From Actinobacteria bacterium 13_1_40CM_66_12 (GTDB lineage Bacteria > Chloroflexota > Dormibacteria > Dormibacterales > Dormibacteraceae), in NCBI GenBank assembly GCA_001917895.1, contig MNEW01000048.1, positions 1 to 5,836 on the forward strand: a DNA stretch of 5,836 bases, written 5' to 3'. Position 1 is the stretch's first letter. Each line of letters starts with the position of its first letter. Shown here one piece after another: positions 1 through 5,836 of the stretch. The notes beneath the pieces were generated by a model. The model did not search any database. It was not told the DNA's origin and saw only the letters and a list, made by a program, of their open reading frames with translations. The translations under genes and the position numbers were made by a program.

Positions 1-1
1 C

Positions 2-502
2 CTGAAAGACTTTCTCGCCCGCTATCGGCAGACCGCCGCCGCTGGTTTGATCATCTCGGATACCGGCACCGGTCGAGTACGTGCCACGCCCGGCGGCGGA
101 TTGCTCATCACCTACGACCTGCACCCCGACGACGTGCGCAAGACCCTCGAGGGGATAAGGCTCGCGGCTGAGGTTTACCTCGCGGCCGGCGCGCAGGAGG
201 TGCACACCTTGCTGCCGGGCATGCCCGCGGTGCGCAAGCGTGAGGAGCTCGACTGGATCACCGATGGCAAGTGGTCCGCGGCGGACCTCAAGCTCTCCGC
301 CTATCACCCGATGGGCACTTGTCGAATGGGCAAGGATCCGCGTTCATCGGTGGTGGACGACTTCGGGCGCGCGCACGACCTGCCCGGGCTGGTGATCACC
401 GACGCGAGCGTCCTGCCGGGCTCGACATACGTGAACCCGCAGATCACGATCATGGCGCTGGCCGCTCGCAGCGCCAGGCACCTCGCCGCGGCGGCCGGCT
501 AG
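2..502 (+). CDS. GMC-family FAD-dependent oxidoreductase, C-terminal part (5' truncated)
   Basis: The open frame enters from the left edge and ends at TAG 500-502, leaving 166 residues; the true start lies outside the window. This is the C-terminal substrate/catalytic domain of the glucose-methanol-choline oxidoreductase family, FAD enzymes that oxidise alcohols to aldehydes or ketones. The diagnostic signature HPMGTCRMG is present, with its catalytic-type His encoded at 305-307. It is followed by DASVLPGSTYVNPQITIMA, whose Asn (434-436) sits where family members carry the second active-site His or Asn. The chain ends shortly after this motif, as is normal for the family. The FAD-binding Rossmann segment is not in the window. 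Substrate cannot be told from this fragment; a long-chain alcohol or sterol-like substrate is possible but unproven. It converges on the next gene and is not part of the right-hand operon. Confidence 0.95.
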   Translation: MKDFLARYRQTAAAGLIISDTGTGRVRATPGGGLLITYDLHPDDVRKTLEGIRLAAEVYLAAGAQEVHTLLPGMPAVRKREELDWITDGKWSAADLKLSAYHPMGTCRMGKDPRSSVVDDFGRAHDLPGLVITDASVLPGSTYVNPQITIMALAARSARHLAAAAG

Positions 503-1479
503 ACCGTCAGCGGGACGCCGGCGAGCGGGGTTTCGGACGCATATTCGAAAGCCGCCGCCGACGTCCGCGTGATGTGAGCAAGGGTTTCTGATCCGCGGAC
601 CAGACGCAGGTCGAGGTCCGCGACCTCGGTGTGGTAGCAGAAGCGAGCGCCGCCTCGCGGGTCGGCATAGGTCACGCCGATGAGGTCCTCACGACGCGGC
701 TTCACGGTCGCATGCAGGCTGCGGTCTCCGAGCTGCGCGGTGGCTTTCCATCCATCGGGTGAGATCGGCCCCCGGTTGCGCAGCACTTGAACCGGTCCGT
801 TGAACAGGAAGCGATGCTCGGCAGCCTGCGCGCCGACCGCTGTGCCCACCAGGACCCGCCCGAGTCGCGACCGCACGCGAGATGTCGCACCGTCCACCCA
901 GAAATCCAGGCCCGAGGCAAAGCCCCAGTTCCAGGCGAGCGCGTGGCTCGAGCCCCAGGTGTGCTGCTGCCCGCCGGGAACCGCCTCGAGCCGATGCTCG
1001 CGGCCGTTGACCTCGATGGTTCCCGAGATACTCAACGCCGGCTGCGCCCCGATGTTCGCGACTGACGACAGCCCCTGCCAGCGGGGGCGGAGGAACGGAA
1101 ACGGCGGCTCGCGCGACTCCCAGCTCAGGTCCCAGCTGACCATCCCACTCTCTGTGTGGACCTGGCCTGAGCAGCCGTCACGCTCGAGGACCGCGCCGTC
1201 GAGGCGGAGTCCGAACGGCCGAATAGACGTGCGCAGCGCGCGGAGCGGAAAGGTGACCTTGCCGCCCCAGTTCGCCTCGGGGTGGTCGCGGTCGAACGCG
1301 AAGGCCCACAGCGCGGCGTGCGGTTGGGCCGAAACGCCCGCCGCCGGGTTCATCGTCGTGTAACGGAGCCAGTAGCCGCGGCGCGACGGCACGTCCGAGG
1401 CCGTCAGGTACCAGGCCTCATACGTGCCCGCGCGGTCCTGGCATCGGGCAGCGTTGGCGGCGTCTGTGTTCAGCGGCAC
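499..1479 (-). CDS. Uncharacterised protein, probable lipocalin-like (CrtC/AttH/tocopherol-cyclase-like) fold
   Basis: From a GTG at 1479-1477 this encodes 326 residues. I do not recognise a characterised family with certainty. Visible features are an opening YEAWYLTASD (about 20-29), YWLRYTT (36-42), ALWAFAFDRD (56-65), a central GQQHTWGSSHALAWNWG (170-186) rich in His and Trp, and a C-terminal run of alternating beta-type segments. This layout recalls the two-domain beta-barrel proteins of the CrtC/AttH/tocopherol-cyclase type, which bind or modify hydrophobic molecules; that link is inference. No signal peptide or membrane segment is visible. The frame stays open to 1716, but an upstream start would run into the divergent gene, and codons between 1480 and about 1513 turn A/T-rich at third positions (GCA, TCA, AGA, GAA, GTA), so the GTG start is preferred. 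An ATG at 1545-1543 (348 residues) is the main alternative. The ribosome site is weak for both. Confidence 0.8.
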   Translation of the reverse strand: MPLNTDAANAARCQDRAGTYEAWYLTASDVPSRRGYWLRYTTMNPAAGVSAQPHAALWAFAFDRDHPEANWGGKVTFPLRALRTSIRPFGLRLDGAVLERDGCSGQVHTESGMVSWDLSWESREPPFPFLRPRWQGLSSVANIGAQPALSISGTIEVNGREHRLEAVPGGQQHTWGSSHALAWNWGFASGLDFWVDGATSRVRSRLGRVLVGTAVGAQAAEHRFLFNGPVQVLRNRGPISPDGWKATAQLGDRSLHATVKPRREDLIGVTYADPRGGARFCYHTEVADLDLRLVRGSETLAHITRTSAAAFEYASETPLAGVPLTV

Positions 1480-1543
1480 GGTGCTTACGAATTCTTCACA
1501 TCTGGGTGATGCCAAGCGCTTGCGGCCGGGATTCAATGGGCCC
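1480..1543. promoter_or_regulatory. Probable divergent promoter/leader region
   Basis: This short gap lies between the preferred starts of the - strand gene and the + strand operon. Its left half (about 1481-1513) is noticeably richer in A and T than the rest of the window, as expected for a promoter in G+C-rich DNA. I could not identify a convincing -35/-10 pair on either strand, so the call rests on divergent gene orientation and composition only. If the - strand gene starts at the alternative ATG (1545), this stretch would be coding and the promoters would have to lie inside the coding regions. Confidence 0.4.
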
Positions 1544-3013
1544 ATGGCGCTAAGAGTTCCGGAGCCGGCGACCGAGACTGCACCCCCAGTCCGCAAAGGA
1601 TTCACCCGCCGCCAGGCGCTCGCGGCTGCCGTGGCGACCGGCGTCGGCGTGGGCGCCGTGCGTCTCCTGGGGGGAACCATCCAGAACATCACTCGCTCAG
1701 GCAGCGCGTCGGGCACGGACTGGGTCTCGCCGCTCAGCCGCGAGTCGGCACGCGTCGCGCAGCTGCTGAGGCGGACGACCTTCGGCTACACGCAGGCGCA
1801 GCTTGACTCCGCCCTGTCCGATGGATTCAGCAAGACGGTCGACCGCCTGCTCGAGACCAAGCCGCAAGAGCCACCCGTGCTCGCCGCCGCCGGGACGCCG
1901 GGCGGAAGGTTCTCCCCGCAACAGCTGCAGCAGTGGTGGGTGGATCACATATTGACGACGTCAACGCCATTCGCCGAACGAATGACGCTCTTCTGGCATG
2001 GGCATTTCACCAGCGACTACCGCAAGACTGGCGACAACACTTTCATGTACTGGCAGAACCTCACGTGGCGGCGCATGGCGTTGACGAACCTGGGGCCGAT
2101 GCTCTTGCAGGTGACGACAGATCCGGCGATGCTGCGCTACCTCGACCTCGCGACCTCGACCGGCCAGAGCCCCAACGAGAACTACTCGCGCGAGCTCATG
2201 GAGCTCTTCACGATGGGCGCCGGCAACTACACAGAAGACGACGTGCGCCAGAGCGCGAAGGCGTTGGCGGGTTGGCAGCAGCCACCGCCGGACTCGATCG
2301 CGACGGTCACCGTCGACAAGGCCAAGATGGTCACCCAGAAGCTGCCGGTTTACTCCACGCAAAAGCCGGGCGTTTTCAACCCGAAACGAGCCTACAAGGG
2401 AACGGTCACGTTCCTGGGCAAGAGCGGGAGCCTCGATACGCAGGGCGTCATCGACCGGATCCTCGCGCAGCCGGCGACCGCCCCATTTATTGCATCCAAA
2501 GTGGTCGAGCACTTCGTCACGACCCGTCCGGTGAAGTCGTACATCACGCGGCTCGGGGACGCCTTCCGACAGAGCAAGTACGACGTGAAGACGCTGATGC
2601 GGGCGGTCCTGACCAGCCCCGAATTCACAGCCGATGGGAGCTATCGTGCGCTGCTGAAGTCACCCACCGAGTTCATGGTCAACGGAGCGCGGGCGCTGGG
2701 CGCGACCAACCTCGGCAAGCTGATCGTCGCCGCGGGTTCGGGAATGGGGCAGAGCCTGTTCGATCCGCCCGACGTCGGCGGCTGGCCTAACAACGCCGCG
2801 TGGATCTCATCGAACACAGTCGTCGAGCGGGTGAACTTCGTCACCATGGCGCTCGCGCAGTCGAAGGCTTCGCTCCCATCATCCCGCGACGCGGCTCAGC
2901 AGCATCTCGACGGTGTGCTGAGCCCGCAGACCGCCAAGCTCTTGACCCAGGCGCCCGACGAGCGGTCGCGATGGTTTGTGACTCTGGCCTCCCCGGAATT
3001 CCAGCTCAAGTAG
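1544..3013 (+). CDS. DUF1800 family protein, Tat-exported
   Basis: This encodes 489 residues from ATG 1544. The frame is open further upstream (from 1424), but this ATG places a twin-arginine signal at the N terminus: GFTRRQAL (R22, R23) followed by a hydrophobic run to about residue 43. DUF1800 motifs appear in order: LLRRTTFG (74-81), FWHGHF (150-155), NENYSRELMELFTMG (211-225), DVRQSAKALAGW (233-244), LFDPPDVGGWPN (405-416) and the terminal LASPEFQ (481-487). The length is normal for the family. The biochemical role of DUF1800 is not established; these proteins are commonly encoded next to DUF1501 proteins, as here. It should act outside the cytoplasmic membrane, exported folded. It is the first gene of a tight five-gene operon, and the DUF1501 gene begins 11 nt after its stop. 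No clear Shine-Dalgarno precedes it, so leaderless or weakly led translation is possible. Confidence 0.93.
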   Translation: MALRVPEPATETAPPVRKGFTRRQALAAAVATGVGVGAVRLLGGTIQNITRSGSASGTDWVSPLSRESARVAQLLRRTTFGYTQAQLDSALSDGFSKTVDRLLETKPQEPPVLAAAGTPGGRFSPQQLQQWWVDHILTTSTPFAERMTLFWHGHFTSDYRKTGDNTFMYWQNLTWRRMALTNLGPMLLQVTTDPAMLRYLDLATSTGQSPNENYSRELMELFTMGAGNYTEDDVRQSAKALAGWQQPPPDSIATVTVDKAKMVTQKLPVYSTQKPGVFNPKRAYKGTVTFLGKSGSLDTQGVIDRILAQPATAPFIASKVVEHFVTTRPVKSYITRLGDAFRQSKYDVKTLMRAVLTSPEFTADGSYRALLKSPTEFMVNGARALGATNLGKLIVAAGSGMGQSLFDPPDVGGWPNNAAWISSNTVVERVNFVTMALAQSKASLPSSRDAAQQHLDGVLSPQTAKLLTQAPDERSRWFVTLASPEFQLK

Positions 3014-3016
3014 GTG
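3011..3016 (+). promoter_or_regulatory. Ribosome binding site for the DUF1501 gene
   Basis: TAGGTG matches the right-hand part of the extended Shine-Dalgarno (AGGTG pairs with the CACCU of the 16S tail). It lies 8 nt before ATG 3025 and includes the stop codon of the DUF1800 gene, so the two genes are likely translated in a coupled way. It supports the start at 3025 rather than the longer open frame from 2800. Confidence 0.55.
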
Positions 3017-3024
3017 CACGTGAG

Positions 3025-4323
3025 ATGAGTAAAGAGATCGGCATCAACCAGCTCAAGCGGCGCGATTTCCTGCGAGCGGGCCTTGTGTTCGGAGCCGGTG
3101 CGGCGGGATTGGCCGCCGGCTACGCGGCGGTACCGGACGCATTCGCACGCGCTGTCTACGCGGCCAAGCAAAACGGCGTCGCCAACGACAACGTGCTCGT
3201 GATGATCCAGCTCGCCGGTGGCAACGACGGGCTGCGCACGCTGGTTCCCCTCACGGACCCGACGCTGCACGACCTGCGTCCCAAGCTCGCGGGCCCGATG
3301 GTGTCGCAGGCTCTGCCCCTTACCACGGACTTCGGGCTCAATCACAACCTCGGCGGCATCAAGTCCTTGTGGGACAAGGGCAAGGTCGCCATCGTGCAGG
3401 GAGTGGGCTACCCGAACCCGACCTTCTCGCACTTCGAGTCGATCCGAATCTGGGAGACCGGCGACCCGACGCGCCGGCAGGTCGATGGCTGGCTCGGACG
3501 GACACTCGCCAAGGCCTACGACTCCAACGGGCATCCGCTCACCGGCTGCGCGTGCGGAGCGACCGACGTTCCCGGCGCCCTGCGCGACCTGCAGGCGACC
3601 ATGACGGTGATCCAGAACCAGAAGACCTTCGGCTTCAGCGGCGGATCGGAGGTCGAGGCAGCGGTCGGCGCGCTGTACAAGGGCACGCCCGGCATCTACG
3701 GCGCGCTGTTCGACACCGCCATCGCCACCGCCAACGACACCATCGCGACGCTGCGCACGTCGTCCGCGAGCTACCAGCCGATGGCGGACTACTCGGACAA
3801 GGTCCAGCTCGTCTACTCGTCCAAGAATCAGCTCGCCGCGGCGTTGCAGCTGGCGGCCGAGCTTATCGTCACCGGCACCGGGGTCAAGCTCTTGCACGTC
3901 ACGCTGGGCGGCTTCGACACGCACTACACCGAGCTGAACAGGCACGACGACCTGATGGGTTATCTCGACTCGGCGGTCAGCGCGTTCTATCAGGACCTCG
4001 CCGCGCACGGAAAGGCGGACAAGGTGCTTATCGCGACCTGGTCGGAGTTCGGGAGGCGACCCAAGGAGAACGCGAGCGGCGGCACCGACCACGGCGCGGC
4101 CGCCCCTCTGCTGCTGATCGGCGACCCGGTGAAGAGCGGGCTGTACGGCGCGGAGCCGAGCCTCACGAGCCTCGATGCCACCGGGAACCTCAAGTTCGCG
4201 GTCGACTTCCGCTCGGTCTATCAAGAGATCCTTGGTAGCCATCTCGGCGCGGATGCCAACGAGATCCTGGGCGCCTCATTCGATCGGATCCCCTTCTTGA
4301 ACGCTCCGGTCGCCGTCGCGTAA
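3025..4323 (+). CDS. DUF1501 family protein, Tat-exported
   Basis: This encodes 432 residues from ATG 3025. The N terminus carries a Tat signal: LKRRDFLRAG (R12, R13) and a small-residue hydrophobic stretch to about residue 36. DUF1501 hallmarks follow: VMIQLAGGNDGL (59-70), FSHFES (134-139), GWLGRTL (155-161), GGFDTH (295-300), WSEFGRRPKEN (339-349), GGTDHGAAAPLL (352-363) and VDFRSVYQ (393-400). As I recall, the family is grouped with the alkaline phosphatase/sulfatase-like fold, and the conserved Asp and His residues (N67/D68, D298, H300, D355, H356) look like its metal-site residues; the actual activity is unknown. A CxC (C175, C177) sits in the middle. The length is normal and the chain looks intact. 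It is probably a functional partner of the upstream DUF1800 protein. The next gene starts 9 nt after its stop. Confidence 0.94.
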   Translation: MSKEIGINQLKRRDFLRAGLVFGAGAAGLAAGYAAVPDAFARAVYAAKQNGVANDNVLVMIQLAGGNDGLRTLVPLTDPTLHDLRPKLAGPMVSQALPLTTDFGLNHNLGGIKSLWDKGKVAIVQGVGYPNPTFSHFESIRIWETGDPTRRQVDGWLGRTLAKAYDSNGHPLTGCACGATDVPGALRDLQATMTVIQNQKTFGFSGGSEVEAAVGALYKGTPGIYGALFDTAIATANDTIATLRTSSASYQPMADYSDKVQLVYSSKNQLAAALQLAAELIVTGTGVKLLHVTLGGFDTHYTELNRHDDLMGYLDSAVSAFYQDLAAHGKADKVLIATWSEFGRRPKENASGGTDHGAAAPLLLIGDPVKSGLYGAEPSLTSLDATGNLKFAVDFRSVYQEILGSHLGADANEILGASFDRIPFLNAPVAVA

Positions 4324-4332
4324 GTCGGTTCC

Positions 4333-4545
4333 ATGCGCACGTTCCTGCTGAAGGCCGGGGCGACGGCGCTCACGTTGGGCACCACGCTGGCTTCAGCGGT
4401 GTACGTGACCGCCCATCTGAAGAATCCGTCCGCCCCGCTGCAGCCGGCCGTGCTCACCTCCCAGCAAGGTGTCGATGGACTCACGATCACGCCGGGCGTC
4501 AGGCAGGGGGACGTCCAGCCGGTGACGTCGACCTATGCGTCCTGA
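4333..4545 (+). CDS. Small hypothetical exported or membrane-anchored protein (70 aa)
   Basis: ATG 4333 lies 9 nt after the DUF1501 stop, and the frame overlaps the ApbE gene start by 11 nt. I do not recognise a family. The N terminus has a basic residue (K7), then a hydrophobic segment (about 8-27, small residues Ala, Thr, Leu, Gly), followed by a polar Pro/Gln/Thr-rich tail. It could be a signal anchor, or a cleaved signal peptide if cut after the A20-S21-A22 site, leaving a mature peptide of 48 residues. The tail contains VDGLTITPGV (47-56), which loosely resembles the end of the FMN_bind flavinylation motif (D-G-x-S-G-A-T-x-T) without its S-G-A core. Cysteine is absent, so it is neither a lipoprotein nor a haem c protein. 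Position and spacing argue that it is a real gene and part of the operon; function is unknown. Confidence 0.7.
   Translation: MRTFLLKAGATALTLGTTLASAVYVTAHLKNPSAPLQPAVLTSQQGVDGLTITPGVRQGDVQPVTSTYAS
4521..4525 (+). promoter_or_regulatory. Ribosome binding site for the ApbE gene, with in-frame stop fixing its start
   Basis: GGTGA complements the UCACC of the 16S tail and lies 9 nt before ATG 4535. Its last three bases (TGA, 4523-4525) are an in-frame stop for the ApbE frame, and no other start codon lies between, so 4535 is the only possible start. This shows that the lack of a signal peptide in the ApbE protein is not an annotation error. Confidence 0.55.
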
Positions 4546-5356
4546 GCGCCCTGTCGAGGCTTACCACTTCGAGGCGTTGGGGACGAGGTGCAGCCTGTTC
4601 GGGCTGGGCGTGTCCCAGACGGAGCTGCTGAAAGGAGAGTTCTGGGTGCGCGCGCTGGGCGCACGCGTCACACGCTTCTCGGAACGCAGCGAACTATCGA
4701 CGCTCAACCGCGCGGACGGCGCCTGGGTGGACATCAGCGCTGAGATGGAGGCGCTGCTGCGCGAGGCGCTGCTTGCGTACGAGCTCAGCGCCGGACTCGT
4801 CAACGTCGCCGTGCTGCCTTCGCTGCTTGCGATCGGCTATACACGGCCGCTTGCCGAAGGCGCGACCACGGCGACGATGGTGACTGCACTTCCCGCGCCA
4901 GCCCTGCCGGATGTTCTCAGCGTTCGTAACAAGCGCGCGAGATTGGAACGTGGGTGCGGTGTCGACCTCGGTGGCATCGCCAAGGGCTGGATGGCCGACC
5001 GGCTGGCCGCCCAGCTCGGCTCCGATGCGCTCGCGAACATCGGCGGCGACCTGCGCGCGGTCGGAGAAGGGCCGCGCGGTGACGGATGGCCGGTTGGGCT
5101 AGGCGGCGCCACGGTGATGCTGCGCGACCAGGGTGCCGCGACCAGCAGTGTTCGCCGTCGCAAGTGGGGAGAGCTGCACCACCTCATCGATCCACGCACC
5201 GGGCTTCCATCCAGGAGTGGCCTGGAGGAGGTTTCCGTGGTGGCTGCCACCGGTTGCGAGGCGGAGGTCGTCGCCAAGACAGCGCTCCTGCTTGGCCCCG
5301 GCCTGGCCACCGCATACTGCGCCGCACATTCGCAGGCCTGGTGGTTGAGCACATGA
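4535..5356 (+). CDS. apbE: ApbE-family FAD:protein FMN transferase (flavinyltransferase)
   Basis: This encodes 273 residues. ApbE enzymes split FAD and attach FMN covalently to a Thr or Ser of a target protein, using Mg2+. Family motifs are in order: FEALGTRCSLF (12-22), RFSERSELSTLN (47-58), LVNVAVLPSLLAIGYTR (88-104), VDLGGIAKGWMADR (143-156), ANIGGDLRAVG (167-177), ATSS (202-205), HHLIDPRTG (215-223) and EAEVVAKTALLLG (242-254). The protein is shorter than typical exported ApbE and has no signal peptide or lipobox, so it should act in the cytoplasm. In the last motif the usual A-D-A-x-A-T metal-site pattern reads A-E-V-V-A-K (E244, K248), a variant. The start overlaps the upstream small gene by 11 nt, and the stop overlaps the downstream start as ATGA, so translation is probably coupled. 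No recognisable FMN_bind target domain is encoded in the window. Confidence 0.93.
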   Translation: MRPERPVEAYHFEALGTRCSLFGLGVSQTELLKGEFWVRALGARVTRFSERSELSTLNRADGAWVDISAEMEALLREALLAYELSAGLVNVAVLPSLLAIGYTRPLAEGATTATMVTALPAPALPDVLSVRNKRARLERGCGVDLGGIAKGWMADRLAAQLGSDALANIGGDLRAVGEGPRGDGWPVGLGGATVMLRDQGAATSSVRRRKWGELHHLIDPRTGLPSRSGLEEVSVVAATGCEAEVVAKTALLLGPGLATAYCAAHSQAWWLST

Positions 5357-5836
5357 CGCCCGATCAGTTCTTCTGGGTGCTGTCGCGAGTGGCCGGGCTC
5401 GGCTCCTACGCCGCGCTTGCGGTCGCGCTGGTGACCGGCATCGCACTGCGCACCGCGGTCCTCGACTGGCTCGGCAGTAACCGGGCGCTGCGCTCGCTCC
5501 ACGAATACACCACGGTGCTTTGGATACCGCTGGCCGTGCTGCACCTCGCCTCGCTGCTCTTCGACAAGACGTCGCGAATCGCGATCATCGACATGGTGCT
5601 TCCCTTCCATTCGTCCTACGGCACCCTGGCAATCGGCCTCGGCACCCTGGCGGTCGACATTCTGCTGGTCGTCACCGTGACCGCGTACCTGAAGAGGCGA
5701 ATGCCCGGCGAGCTGTGGAAGTGGCTGCACCGACTCGCCTACGTCGCGTTCGCGCTCATCTTCTTGCACGCTGTACTCAGCGGCACCGACTTCAGCGATC
5801 CGATCGTTTCTGCGATCACGTGGTCGACGCCGGCGA
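5353..5836 (+). CDS. Ferric-reductase-like transmembrane haem protein (3' truncated)
   Basis: ATG 5353 overlaps the ApbE stop in ATGA, and GGTGG (5340-5344) lies 8 nt upstream. The frame stays open for 161 codons to the right edge without a stop. The product is strongly hydrophobic, with about four membrane segments visible: about 13-32, 52-70, 90-112 and 128-143. Two His pairs, H50/H64 (spacing 14) and H126/H139 (spacing 13), lie at the ends of helices, as for the haem b ligands of the ferric reductase/NADPH oxidase/MsrQ superfamily; H86 lies in a loop. K114-R115-R116 marks a cytoplasmic side. It is predicted to pass electrons across the cytoplasmic membrane. Whether an FMN_bind or NAD(P)H/FAD reductase domain follows cannot be seen. 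Next to apbE, the expected partner is a covalently flavinylated protein. Confidence 0.88.
   Translation, partial: MTPDQFFWVLSRVAGLGSYAALAVALVTGIALRTAVLDWLGSNRALRSLHEYTTVLWIPLAVLHLASLLFDKTSRIAIIDMVLPFHSSYGTLAIGLGTLAVDILLVVTVTAYLKRRMPGELWKWLHRLAYVAFALIFLHAVLSGTDFSDPIVSAITWSTPA

Noticed and set aside
1495..1500. TTCACA as a possible -35 element for the operon
   Set aside because: No acceptable -10 hexamer follows at 16-18 nt, and one hexamer alone is expected by chance.
1424..1543. Upstream extension of the DUF1800 gene to a start at 1424
   Set aside because: It would bury the Tat signal about 60 residues inside the protein and overlap the coding start of the divergent gene.
1933..2790. Second + strand open frame (285 codons) inside the DUF1800 gene
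   Set aside because: It is an out-of-frame shadow; the product is rich in Arg, Gly, His and Ala with no motif, while the overlapping frame carries all the DUF1800 signatures.
2800..3024. Upstream extension of the DUF1501 gene to a start at 2800
   Set aside because: The extension lies within the DUF1800 coding region; ATG 3025 has a ribosome site and places the Tat signal at the N terminus.
2896..4242. Long open frame (448 codons) on the - strand
   Set aside because: It lies opposite the DUF1800 end and DUF1501 gene, whose motifs are unambiguous. The product is Arg/Val/Gly-rich without domains, typical of antisense frames in G+C-rich coding DNA.
5620..5651. Direct repeat of GGCACCCTGGC (5620-5630 and 5641-5651)
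   Set aside because: It encodes two G-T-L-A turns within a membrane helix of the haem protein; codon bias and a repeated small-residue pattern explain it.
4837..5769. - strand open frame of 310 codons across apbE and the membrane protein gene
   Set aside because: It is an antisense shadow; both + strand products show family motifs and a coupled ATGA junction.

Overview
The window is dense, very G+C-rich bacterial DNA (about two thirds G+C by eye). It is almost entirely coding and shows strong G/C preference at third codon positions. It holds six protein genes I can call with good support plus one small hypothetical gene; the first and last genes are cut by the window edges. I see no RNA genes, transposons, CRISPR arrays or clear terminators. 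Base composition, gene families and extended AGGTGA-like ribosome sites suggest a soil-type high-G+C bacterium such as an Actinobacteriota, Chloroflexota or Dormibacterota member. The sequence alone does not settle which, so this is inference.

Left part (1-1543): the C-terminal end of a GMC-family flavin oxidoreductase on the + strand meets, tail to tail, a - strand gene for an uncharacterised, probably lipocalin-like (CrtC/AttH/tocopherol-cyclase-like) protein. Their stop codons share one palindromic CTAG. A short, less G+C-rich stretch (about 1480-1543) then separates the - strand gene from a divergent + strand operon and probably holds the promoters.

Right part (1544-5836): five + strand genes are packed with 9-11 nt gaps or overlaps. 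In order they are a DUF1800 protein with a twin-arginine (Tat) signal, a DUF1501 protein with a Tat signal, a 70-residue protein with one hydrophobic segment, an ApbE-type FMN transferase without a signal peptide, and a ferric-reductase-like haem membrane protein that runs off the end. The last gene has no stop inside the window and was recovered by reading the frame from the ATGA overlap.

Working model (inference): the DUF1800/DUF1501 pair is exported folded through Tat. ApbE attaches FMN covalently to a partner protein, and the membrane haem protein moves electrons across the membrane to or from that flavin. This would tie the widespread but functionally undefined DUF1800/DUF1501 pair to an extracytosolic flavin/haem electron-transfer chain. 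The FMN acceptor is not evident; the small protein, one of the Tat proteins, or a gene beyond the right edge are candidates.
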